DNA from: a virus
Virus record (IMG/VR): IMGVR_UViG_3300035698_007128
Span: 1-27,598 of that record
Reading direction: 5' to 3' (one strand)
Length of the DNA: 27,598 nt
Shown here: positions 21,842-27,598 of the stretch, piece after piece
Numbering within the stretch: the first letter of the stretch is position 1
Layout of the letters: each line of letters starts with the position of its first letter
Position numbers and translations under genes: made by a program
Notes under the pieces: generated by a model
Databases searched by the model: none
Told to the model about the DNA's origin: nothing
Seen by the model: only the letters and a program-made list of their open reading frames with translations

Positions 21842-22319
21842 GTCGGTTCCTATTGATTTGAGCAATCTCACTATCTGTTGCTCCTTCGGGACTTTCCTTC
21901 ACATTCACTTCCCCCCAATAATTCGATTGGTAAAGAAGTCCCTCAAGCTGTAGCATGGACTTTCTCTGATGATATGCTTGGTATACGGCATCAATATCAT
22001 CGGCAACCTTTTCAGCATCAATCTGTTCAAGCTTAGCCTTCAGGACTCTCTCATCCTTCTTGGCAGTGGAAGTGATAGCAGCCTCAGTTACCTTTGCTAC
22101 ATTGTACTCATCTGGATTGTTTCGAATATCAGTCTCTACCAAAGCACTTGTTTCATCAGCACTTAGCTTCTTTCGCTTTGCTTCTGCCTTAGCTTCGGCC
22201 AGCATAGCACCAGCCTGCTCACAATAAACAGGCTGGTGCTGAGCTTCCACATGCAGAGCATTGATATCGACGCTAAGGTTCTCGCGTAGTTCTTCAATAC
22301 TATGTTCGTTCGTCTGCAC
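21834..22319 (-). CDS. Helical protein between SSB and RecA (possible recombination mediator)
   Basis: 161 residues, start GTG 22319 with a strong GGAGGAG site in the end of the upstream gene. Mostly helical and rich in Ala, Glu and Lys (AGAMLAEAKAEAKRKKLS; KVTEAAITSTAKKDERVLKA), with RNNPDEYNVAKVTE in the centre and an aromatic YQSNYWGEV near the end. I do not recognise the family. Its place between a likely ssDNA-binding protein and RecA suggests a RecA loader, like UvsY in T4, but this is only context. A perfect 12-bp inverted repeat lies in its coding sequence. Confidence 0.7.
   Translation of the reverse strand: MQTNEHSIEELRENLSVDINALHVEAQHQPVYCEQAGAMLAEAKAEAKRKKLSADETSALVETDIRNNPDEYNVAKVTEAAITSTAKKDERVLKAKLEQIDAEKVADDIDAVYQAYHQRKSMLQLEGLLYQSNYWGEVNVKESPEGATDSEIAQINRNRRG
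22206..22240 (-). repeat. Perfect 12-bp inverted repeat (hairpin) in coding sequence
   Basis: AGCACCAGCCTG (22206-22217) and CAGGCTGGTGCT (22229-22240) are perfect complements around an 11-base loop. The stem is about two-thirds GC in an AT-rich gene. On the coding strand it is read as part of HQPVYCEQAGAM. No T-run follows, so it is not an intrinsic terminator. Confidence 0.85.
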
Positions 22320-23394
22320 GTTTTCTCCTCCGACTTACTCGATCTTTGATGGCTTCAACAGTGTCATCATCAACCTTCTCAGGTTCACTGGCTTCTGCCG
22401 AGCCCCCTGAATCTGCCGAATCTGCTGTATCTGCTGTATCTGCAATCACTGTCACATCATCAGAACTGTCCGCTGTTTCTGGTGTTGCTTCTACCTCAGT
22501 TGTCTCTACTGTCTCTTGTACCCTACGTCGGCGATTTGTTCGTTGTTCGAGCTTCTGTTCAAGATTAACATCCGTATCTTCTCCAGCAATACCACCTTCG
22601 AACAAACTCTTGATATCGTCATAGGAATAGAACGTCAAGATATCGGTATATCGGGGCACATCAAGCCAATCATCGCTGTAGCCTTCAGCATCTTTCTCAA
22701 TGTCAAAACCATAGTATTCAGTTTGGAGTCCTTTACCCTTACGGTTGAAGTAGCAGATGTATCCCTCATCAGGATCGGCAAGGTCGATAATCTCACCCTG
22801 ACGAGTCTTCGTCTTAACCATAATACTCTTTTCGTATAGACGTACTGGGACACGGAAGAAGTACTTCCTTGCTGTCTTTGCCGTAGAATTCAGCTTCACC
22901 CACATAAGATATCGGTTTGGCCGACGTTCGGAAGCCTTACCATAGAAGCATCGAAGTTCTTTTACGTTTTCCTCCCAATACTCTTTGTTATCAATACCTT
23001 CATTCTGCATCTCGTAACATTTCTTTTGCTTTAGGTCCATCTCATCACAAATGGGGCAACGACCATCCTTGATCTCTTCGGGGATATCAATCCCAAACTT
23101 TGTGAACACTTGCTTCATCATGGCAGGACATAGAACATCATCGTTGTTCGGACCTACTCCATAGTGGACAAACAGTTCAAGGGCATAACGTGGGGAGTCT
23201 GCATCTTGGGCAGGCAGAATGAAAAATTCATGCTGCTTCCCAGACCCATCTTCCTCTGCCGAAGGATAAAACTCTTCCAAATCAAGTCCCTCCAATACGT
23301 CTGTATTGATAAAGGACTTCTTTGTAGACCCACCAAACCCATACTGGGTGTCGGCCTGTGATTCAATTAACTGCTTTGCATTACTTCGTGACAT
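22300..23394 (-). CDS. Likely phage ssDNA-binding protein with zinc site and acidic tail
   Basis: 364 residues. The core has Cys89 (VLCPAMM) and a CPICDE cluster (Cys113, Cys116) followed by Cys126, similar to the zinc-binding region of T4-gp32-like phage ssDNA-binding proteins. It continues with beta-rich segments (NRYLMWVKL; KYFFRVPVRLY) and ends in a long low-complexity tail (ETAD, TADTADSADS) and a basic end (RVSRRRKRADERT). The acidic tail fits SSBs that recruit partners, although the last residues are basic, which is unusual. It is the first gene of the SSB-mediator-RecA block and overlaps the next gene by 20 bases. Confidence in family is moderate. Confidence 0.6.
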   Translation of the reverse strand: MSRSNAKQLIESQADTQYGFGGSTKKSFINTDVLEGLDLEEFYPSAEEDGSGKQHEFFILPAQDADSPRYALELFVHYGVGPNNDDVLCPAMMKQVFTKFGIDIPEEIKDGRCPICDEMDLKQKKCYEMQNEGIDNKEYWEENVKELRCFYGKASERRPNRYLMWVKLNSTAKTARKYFFRVPVRLYEKSIMVKTKTRQGEIIDLADPDEGYICYFNRKGKGLQTEYYGFDIEKDAEGYSDDWLDVPRYTDILTFYSYDDIKSLFEGGIAGEDTDVNLEQKLEQRTNRRRRVQETVETTEVEATPETADSSDDVTVIADTADTADSADSGGSAEASEPEKVDDDTVEAIKDRVSRRRKRADERT

Positions 23395-23425
23395 TTCTTT
23401 CTCCTGTAAAAGTTAGTTCTACTCT

Positions 23426-23431
23426 ATTATA
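23426..23431 (-). promoter_or_regulatory. Possible promoter before the ssDNA-binding protein gene
   Basis: TATAAT in the context ATGCGTATAAT, 32 bases before the ATG at 23394. There is no TTGACA-like -35. The same 11-base string occurs at 23727, and both are followed by AACTAACTTT and AGGAG. This may be a second promoter class, perhaps needing a phage factor. Confidence 0.45.
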
Positions 23432-23462
23432 CGCATAGAGTTCTTAAAATCTTATTTTATTC

Positions 23463-23699
23463 CTATGAAATACCTAGTTGGGATTTCAGCATATCTGCTG
23501 TTTCTTGACTTACTGTGATAGTAACGGTCTTTTGTGTCTTCTTGATGAAATCTTCATAAGAGTATCCCCGGCCTTTAATGAAGTATTCTTTTTCCCCATT
23601 AGGGTAAGTAACAGCAGGCCCATCTAGACGGTGTAGATAACCTTTCTGCTGCCAAAATTGCCCATTTTCATTCACATCTACTCTATACGTTTCCATCAT
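23463..23699 (-). CDS. HRxDGPA-repeat family protein, copy G (short form)
   Basis: 78 residues (MMETYRVDVNENGQFW...). It has a single full repeat (QKGYLHRLDGPA), then PNGEKEYFIKGRGYSYEDF and the tail VTITVSQETADMLKSQLGIS. It is one repeat shorter than the others. The leader AGGAGAATATGATG is the same as that of copy D. It sits alone between the polymerase and the SSB gene, with a possible promoter on each side. Confidence 0.85.
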   Translation of the reverse strand: MMETYRVDVNENGQFWQQKGYLHRLDGPAVTYPNGEKEYFIKGRGYSYEDFIKKTQKTVTITVSQETADMLKSQLGIS

Positions 23700-23726
23700 A
23701 TTCTCCTAAAGTTAGTTGCCTATGTC

Positions 23727-23732
23727 ATTATA
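23727..23732 (-). promoter_or_regulatory. Possible promoter before copy G
   Basis: TATAAT within ATGCGTATAAT, 28 bases before the ATG at 23699 and just after the polymerase stop. No consensus -35. See the matching element at 23426. Confidence 0.45.
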
Positions 23733-23745
23733 CGCATGACCATCG

Positions 23746-26178
23746 TTAAATTTTAATTTCTTCCATCTCAAGCATATTGGGACCGATTTTGATGTCAATT
23801 TCTTTCATTACTTTCGTATCCCATTCCCAAGCATCGCACAGCATCCATTTCTTCAACAGCCGAATGACTTCATCTTTCTCTGATTCAACCAGATCAATGA
23901 AAACAGAGTCGTGAATCTGGCCTATGATGATACTCTTCATACCCAAGGACCCCATTTCTTCGTCCAAACGTGTCACTGCCCACAACAGACGGTGGAATGC
24001 GGTAGACTGGATAGGACTGTTTGCAAGGTTGTTCCTGCTCATCATCCCTGTTTTCCCATATCGGAGCTTAAATCCTAGTGGTGTTTCAATATAACCATTA
24101 CGGATATACTCATCAAACAGAGTGAATTGCCATCTCTTTACACTTTGATATCGTTTCCAGAAGATATCCTCTGTCTCTTTGATGACCTTAATGTCCCATT
24201 CTGGGAACTTTTTTGCAATCGTCTTATAGTAAGAGCCATAAAACTCGGGGAATACAAAACCATTCTTGCTGTCATAACGCTCCTTCTTGGAGTCAATCTC
24301 GCTTTCTGGCTTCTGATATAGCAGAGATGCAAAGTATCTGTGGAAGTCAACCCCATCATTACATTCTTGGATCAAATTAGGATCATCTGCAATCGTTGCA
24401 ATGTACTTTACCTCATTTGCACCATAATCACATTCAAGGAACAAGTCATTCCTTGGTACAAGACACTTCCTGACACGGGCAAGAATAGGATTCCGTACAG
24501 GGATGTTCTGAAAATTAGGGTCTTTTGAACTACTCCTGTAGGTGGAAACCAGATGTAATAGAAATGATGGATGAATATACCCATTTGAATCACTAAGTCT
24601 TTGGAACAGACTGATATACGTTCCATTCAGCTTGTTCAATTTAGAAACATCTAAACCAGCCCGAATGAACTTCCCTTTCTCCGAATCTCTGCCCACCTGT
24701 TCAATCAGATATTCCATGGTCTCTGCATCAGTACCCAGATAACCCAAATCTTCGAGTGTCTTATTCTTCTTGATACCCGAAGCTGTTACCTTCAATGGTT
24801 TTAAATCCATCAGGTCAAAGTAGAGCCTCTGCTTCCGCTTTGGAGAAGTAGAAGAGAACTCTTCACCATATTTATCCGCATATTCCTTTAAGAAGGAAGC
24901 ATTCTTCTCAATGTACTCCAATTCAGCAATTTCGGCAATCACTTCCTCTTGAAGCACCTTCAAGGCTTTCATATCGACCTTAACACCACGTTCTTTGAAA
25001 TTCGTAAAGCAGTACAGAGCATCATGGAATAGTGAGTATGCAGCCCTTAGACCATCATCCATCTCTTCTTCCTGATCCATACACCACTTAAAAGCATACC
25101 GAGTATCCAGATTGTTGTATTCGGCAACAATATCTAGGGGTGTATTCTCAAGGTTCGACTGGTCAATATTTGCATCGTAAGTAGTCCCATACCGTACATA
25201 ACATTGGAACTTTTGTCCTGTAACACTTGACCTATTATCCAGAATGTGTTCACGAATCATGGTATCAATTGTACAATTTTTGATCTCTACTTCAAGCTGT
25301 GTACGAGATACCATCTCTTCAAAGGCGTAATTCTGGATGAGCTTCGGAGTATCTGAAACCAGCCATTTCTTCAACATTCCGTAGACCTTATCAAGATCAT
25401 TCAGGAATGGGCTCTCTTTATGCTCCAAGGGTACACAGTAGGCTTCTGTCTCACTAAAGGCAAATGATACAGTCAGAATCTTAAATGTATCAGAGAAGAC
25501 TTCAAGTCCATTTGTCTCATAGTCAACAGATACCAATTTATCACATTTATTCAGACGATCAAATAGCTTCTCACAAGCCTTCATATCAAAGATGGTGTTA
25601 TTGCCAGATACCTCATCCAGCTTACTCTCTGTATACCCCTTACTTGAGTAGGCGTCAATTGCCTTTGAAACAGCTTCTTCTACAATGTGTGAGTAGTTAG
25701 ACTCTACCTTGGCAGGATTGTATGTACAGGCTACCAGAGCCTTCCTAGATGCATTGGGGATAACTCTACCATGACATGTGTTCTCTGTAAGACTTACTCC
25801 CTTTGGTGAGTCATTTAAGACTGCTTTGATTGCATCAGAACCAAAACAAATAATCAATTCTGGGTCCATCTTCCCCAAATGGTCATCCAGAATCCCCCGT
25901 CCTTCAAGCTTCTGTTTCGTCGTGGGGGCAGTACCTCCATACTGTTTCTGTAAGGCTACAAAGGTTCGACAACTCTTTTCAACATCAATTCCCAGATTGC
26001 CAAAAATCCTTTTAATCATCAACCCCCTCTGGTCAGCCAATAGCTTCTTTGCAGAAATCTCCAAGTCGGATGGATAATCCAACACGACAGCAATCCCTAA
26101 GTCCCCCCTACCATACGGCTTGAGTGTTTCCTCAAACACTTTCTCTACTTCAAACAATTGCTTATCAATTAAGATCAT
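23746..26178 (-). CDS. Family A DNA polymerase with UDG-like N-terminal domain
   Basis: 810 residues. Residues ~25-190 resemble the uracil-DNA glycosylase superfamily fused to some phage polymerases such as that of SPO1 (DPELIICFGSDAIKAVL; GRVIPNASRKALVACTYNP), but the usual HPS-type motif reads NPA, so this domain may be inactive. Next is a 3'-5' exonuclease: Exo I VDYETNG (Asp219, Glu221), Exo II region QNYAFEE, Exo III Y354-N-N-L-D358. The polymerase domain has motif A CDYGANEVK (Asp584), motif B R634xxxK638...FYG, and motif C GQIHDS (His756, Asp757). It is the replicative polymerase. The start overlaps the zinc protein gene by ATGA. Confidence 0.93.
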   Translation of the reverse strand: MILIDKQLFEVEKVFEETLKPYGRGDLGIAVVLDYPSDLEISAKKLLADQRGLMIKRIFGNLGIDVEKSCRTFVALQKQYGGTAPTTKQKLEGRGILDDHLGKMDPELIICFGSDAIKAVLNDSPKGVSLTENTCHGRVIPNASRKALVACTYNPAKVESNYSHIVEEAVSKAIDAYSSKGYTESKLDEVSGNNTIFDMKACEKLFDRLNKCDKLVSVDYETNGLEVFSDTFKILTVSFAFSETEAYCVPLEHKESPFLNDLDKVYGMLKKWLVSDTPKLIQNYAFEEMVSRTQLEVEIKNCTIDTMIREHILDNRSSVTGQKFQCYVRYGTTYDANIDQSNLENTPLDIVAEYNNLDTRYAFKWCMDQEEEMDDGLRAAYSLFHDALYCFTNFKERGVKVDMKALKVLQEEVIAEIAELEYIEKNASFLKEYADKYGEEFSSTSPKRKQRLYFDLMDLKPLKVTASGIKKNKTLEDLGYLGTDAETMEYLIEQVGRDSEKGKFIRAGLDVSKLNKLNGTYISLFQRLSDSNGYIHPSFLLHLVSTYRSSSKDPNFQNIPVRNPILARVRKCLVPRNDLFLECDYGANEVKYIATIADDPNLIQECNDGVDFHRYFASLLYQKPESEIDSKKERYDSKNGFVFPEFYGSYYKTIAKKFPEWDIKVIKETEDIFWKRYQSVKRWQFTLFDEYIRNGYIETPLGFKLRYGKTGMMSRNNLANSPIQSTAFHRLLWAVTRLDEEMGSLGMKSIIIGQIHDSVFIDLVESEKDEVIRLLKKWMLCDAWEWDTKVMKEIDIKIGPNMLEMEEIKI

Positions 26179-26336
26179 AAATCTCTTTCAATTTTAGACA
26201 ACCCATTGTTCCATTTATTTTCCACACACTCTTTACAATAAGGCAACTGACCTATACCAATGTCAAATGGGGGCCATAGAGTATCTGCCGGTTTGCCACA
26301 TACGACACAGCGTTTGTCTGTCTGTTGTTCAATCAT
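26175..26336 (-). CDS. Small zinc-ribbon protein coupled to the polymerase
   Basis: 53 residues (MIEQQTDKRCVVCGKPADTL...). Two CxxC pairs (CVVCG at 10-13 and CKEC at 34-37) about 20 residues apart form a likely zinc ribbon. It ends overlapping the polymerase ATG (ATGA). The start has AAAGATC upstream, a weak ribosome binding site, but the coupling and the Cys pattern argue that it is real. It may bind nucleic acid or protein; function unknown. Confidence 0.7.
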   Translation of the reverse strand: MIEQQTDKRCVVCGKPADTLWPPFDIGIGQLPYCKECVENKWNNGLSKIERDL

Positions 26337-26353
26337 ATTGATCTTTCATGTAT

Positions 26354-26635
26354 TCAAAAGGACTCGATTGTATCTAATAGGACCATAACTTGCTTCTCAT
26401 CTAGATACCCGTTTTTATGTTTACCATTCCGATGTTCGGCAGTTAGCTGTTCATCTCTTCCCCCATTCTTGGTAAAGATATAACAGGAAAACACATGATC
26501 CCAATCAAGAATCGAAGGAGGCATACGCTTGATACTTACACAATAAAGATTACGCTCAAAATCCACCACACACCGCTCGATAGCACCCATACTATAGTCT
26601 GGTAGCCAATCTAGTTGTTTTCCTTTATAGTTCAT
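26354..26635 (-). CDS. Hypothetical protein
   Basis: 93 residues (MNYKGKQLDWLPDYSMGAIE...). Alpha/beta composition with ILDWDHVFSCYIF and a basic EHRNGKHKNG turn, then a C-terminal helix. The start is well supported by AAAGGAGAATATG. No family is recognised. Confidence 0.75.
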   Translation of the reverse strand: MNYKGKQLDWLPDYSMGAIERCVVDFERNLYCVSIKRMPPSILDWDHVFSCYIFTKNGGRDEQLTAEHRNGKHKNGYLDEKQVMVLLDTIESF

Positions 26636-26660
26636 ATTCTCCTTTCAGTATTGGTCTCAG

Positions 26661-26840
26661 TTATTCCTCTGCACTAATGTCTTCGTAAGGTATGTCAAGA
26701 GCCTCAAGGACTTTCTCCATAGCGGTAAAGCTATCGTCATCTCGTTCAATCCTTATAATTTTAGGGTTATCATGCCCAACTGAGAAGGCGAAGCCATCTT
26801 CGTTGAGATCAACAGTTACTCTAGGCTTGATAATCATCAT
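26661..26840 (-). CDS. Small acidic hypothetical protein
   Basis: 59 residues from ATG 26840 (MMIIKPRVTVDLNEDG...), chosen because AAGGAG lies directly upstream; the longer frame begins with TTG before that site. A beta-strand-rich first half and an acidic helical end (MEKVLEALDIPYEDISAEE). No family is recognised. Confidence 0.7.
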   Translation of the reverse strand: MMIIKPRVTVDLNEDGFAFSVGHDNPKIIRIERDDDSFTAMEKVLEALDIPYEDISAEE

Positions 26841-26847
26841 ATTCTCC

Positions 26848-27102
26848 TTAAATTTCAATCGTGCAGAAACGCTTCTTCCCGCGTCCGGGGACTGTGTTAG
26901 TATTGTACTCTTCGAGAAAATTTAGTTTTGACATATCTAAACGAAATCTACCTCTTTCAGTTTCCCATTGCCCACCTTCAAAATAAGGTTCGCCCCCCGA
27001 AAAGAAAGAAATCCAACCGCCTTCATCCCTACATAACCATCCAGCAACAACACTGGTTCTCTTTTGAATGAACTCTACTTTCTTGGTTTTGTTAATCATC
27101 AT
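26848..27102 (-). CDS. GWLCRD-motif protein, paralogue of 2078-2329
   Basis: 84 residues. Shares GWLCRD-x-x-G-x-IS-F near residue 22 and a C-terminal GRGKKRFCTIEI block with the protein at 2078-2329; the middle differs. The start is MMINK after AAGGAGAATATGATG. It follows directly downstream of the tRNA-like gene. Function unknown. Confidence 0.75.
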   Translation of the reverse strand: MMINKTKKVEFIQKRTSVVAGWLCRDEGGWISFFSGGEPYFEGGQWETERGRFRLDMSKLNFLEEYNTNTVPGRGKKRFCTIEI

Positions 27103-27133
27103 ATTCTCCTTCGTATTATTCCGATTGTTAGTA

Positions 27134-27245
27134 CGCCCCCATCAGGTTTCGAACCAAAGTCTCTGATTCCGTCTACCAATATCGCGTGTACCTTGCGATT
27201 CGGATCAGAGCAAAAACCAGTGTTTTACCATTAAACTACAGGGGC
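27134..27245 (-). tRNA. tRNA-like gene with apparent 41-nt insert in the anticodon loop
   Basis: Read on the minus strand: acceptor GCCCCTG pairs with TGGGGGC (two G-T pairs), followed by G73; no CCA is encoded. D-arm GTTT-AATGGTA-AAAC is canonical. T-arm TTTGG-TTCGAAA-CCTGA has a canonical loop but one T-T mismatch. The anticodon stem can form as CTGGT (27220-27216) with ATCAG (27167-27163), but 48 bases lie between the strands instead of 7. The loop starts TTTTG, so a UUG (Gln) anticodon is possible if the insert is removed. The insert has its own stem ATCGC/GCGAT. Alternatives: a decayed tRNA or a tRNA-like RNA. Isotype is not assigned. Confidence 0.55.
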
Positions 27246-27416
27246 AGAGAGATACGGGACGGTCGCTACTCCGTCTTGGAAGTACCACTTATCCGAGGAT
27301 GTTATCGGATCAACTAGTATGTAAGAGCGGACACCACAAGTCTTACTTGCAGCTTTCCAACCAACTATTCTTACTATTGCTGTGTGTCTACGATTTTCCA
27401 CACCGCCATATCTCAA
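27231..27416 (-). CDS. Possible small protein or structured leader between P4 and the tRNA-like gene
   Basis: A 61-codon frame with TTG start (RYGGVENRRHTAIVRIVGWK... ending VPYLSAPVV) whose stop lies inside the tRNA-like gene. No convincing ribosome binding site and no ATG. The same stretch can form three successive hairpins: GTAAGA/TCTTAC (27321-27346), ATCCGA/TCGGAT (27291-27310) and GACGG/CCGTC (27258-27275). It may be coding, a structured RNA leader, or both. Confidence 0.35.
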   Translation of the reverse strand: MRYGGVENRRHTAIVRIVGWKAASKTCGVRSYILVDPITSSDKWYFQDGVATVPYLSAPVV

Positions 27417-27444
27417 TATTCAATTTTAATTCTTTCACTAAAGT

Positions 27445-27473
27445 ATTATACCCGATCCGTGTTCGTTTGTCAA
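27445..27473 (-). promoter_or_regulatory. Sigma70-type promoter P4
   Basis: On the minus strand: TTGACA (27473-27468), 17-bp spacer, TATAAT (27450-27445), perfect consensus. The TGA stop of the upstream partial gene is the TGA of TTGACA. It drives the tRNA-like gene and, in the absence of a terminator, the polymerase block. Confidence 0.88.
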
Positions 27474-27598
27474 GCATCCATCTTATTTTTATAATATTTC
27501 GGCATCAACAAATCCCACGTTCGGGCACTACATAAATGGCCGGGCACAATCTTCACATCATCGTAGCTGTGTCGAAGGCATCGGAATAGATCATTCAC
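27470..27598 (-). CDS. C-terminal part of an unknown gene (5' end outside window)
   Basis: An open frame of 42 codons plus TGA that enters from the right edge (...NDLFRCLRHSYDDVKIVPG ... CSARTWDLLMPKYYKNKMDA). It looks like a normal protein end, with balanced composition and a basic tail. The stop codon overlaps the -35 of P4. No family is recognised from this fragment. Confidence 0.6.
   Translation of the reverse strand: MNDLFRCLRHSYDDVKIVPGHLCSARTWDLLMPKYYKNKMDA

Noticed and set aside
313-26925. Many plus-strand ORFs of 60-140 codons
   Set aside because: All lie opposite well-supported minus-strand genes, lack ribosome binding sites and show no protein-like motifs; they are antisense shadows.
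27134-27245. Group I intron in the tRNA-like gene
   Set aside because: ATCAGAGACT recalls the conserved R element, but the S, P and Q partners are missing and 41 nt is far too short.
1-27598. CRISPR array
   Set aside because: No set of short, evenly spaced direct repeats with unique spacers; the recurring HRxDGPA sequences are protein-coding.
1-27598. Insertion sequence or integrase
   Set aside because: No transposase or integrase motifs, and no terminal inverted repeats with target duplications were seen; the HNH protein is the only mobile-type enzyme.

Overview
The window looks like part of the genome of a large, lytic, double-stranded DNA tailed phage (Caudoviricetes). It encodes its own family A DNA polymerase, a RecA-type recombinase, a likely ssDNA-binding protein, an SbcD/Mre11 plus SbcC/Rad50 pair, a B12-dependent ribonucleotide reductase, a terminase small subunit, a lysozyme-like enzyme and many tiny unknown genes. 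Almost no DNA is left over, and every gene I accept lies on the minus strand, so transcription runs from high to low coordinates. Genes commonly overlap by ATGA, TAATG or TGATG, and ribosome binding sites are strong (AGGAG type). Near-perfect sigma70 promoters (TTGACA, 16-17 bp, TATAAT) point to use of the host RNA polymerase. Lipobox proteins, a heptosyltransferase-like protein and possible spanins fit a Gram-negative host, but this is inference; I cannot name the host.

Layout in the direction of transcription. 27598-26175: the end of an unseen gene, a consensus promoter, a structured stretch with a possible small ORF, a tRNA-like gene with an apparent 41-nt insert in the anticodon loop, and four small proteins, one a zinc-binding protein coupled to the polymerase. 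26178-20215: replication and recombination (UDG-like/polymerase fusion, possible SSB, a helical protein that may be a mediator, RecA, HNH protein). 20211-18771: small accessory genes. 18756-15578: a Rad50/SbcC split into N-terminal and C-terminal halves, separated by Mre11/SbcD, a coiled-coil protein and an accessory cassette. 15578-13116: nucleotide enzymes (nucleoside deoxyribosyltransferase-like, GMP reductase), a two-TM protein and the terminase small subunit. 13132-8233: a carbohydrate and surface-modification island (GT9-like, CE4 deacetylase, GT2, DNA methyltransferase, HslV-like Ntn hydrolase, GT4). 8189-5024: membrane proteins, three lipoproteins and a lysozyme-like protein, with an internal terminator, probably a lysis/envelope module. 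4991-1707: class II ribonucleotide reductase and a dCMP-deaminase-like protein. 1705-1: a tandem array of accessory genes.

The most unusual theme is a family of small proteins with repeats of the form W-x-x-[NK]G-x-x-HR-[LI]-DGPA and a conserved C-terminal tail (VTITVSQETADML). Seven copies or remnants occur: three in tandem at 1-1249, others at 16185, 19775 (remnant), 19834 and 23463. Two carry nearly the same promoter and leader, one is fused in frame to an unrelated gene with its ribosome binding site translated as linker, and in two tandem junctions the last codons of one copy carry the Shine-Dalgarno of the next. Other points of interest are the split Rad50, the phage proteasome/HslV-like peptidase with an intact Thr1/Asp17/Lys33 triad, the tRNA-like gene with an insert, a 12-bp perfect hairpin inside a coding region just upstream of recA, and variant catalytic motifs in RecA and Mre11.
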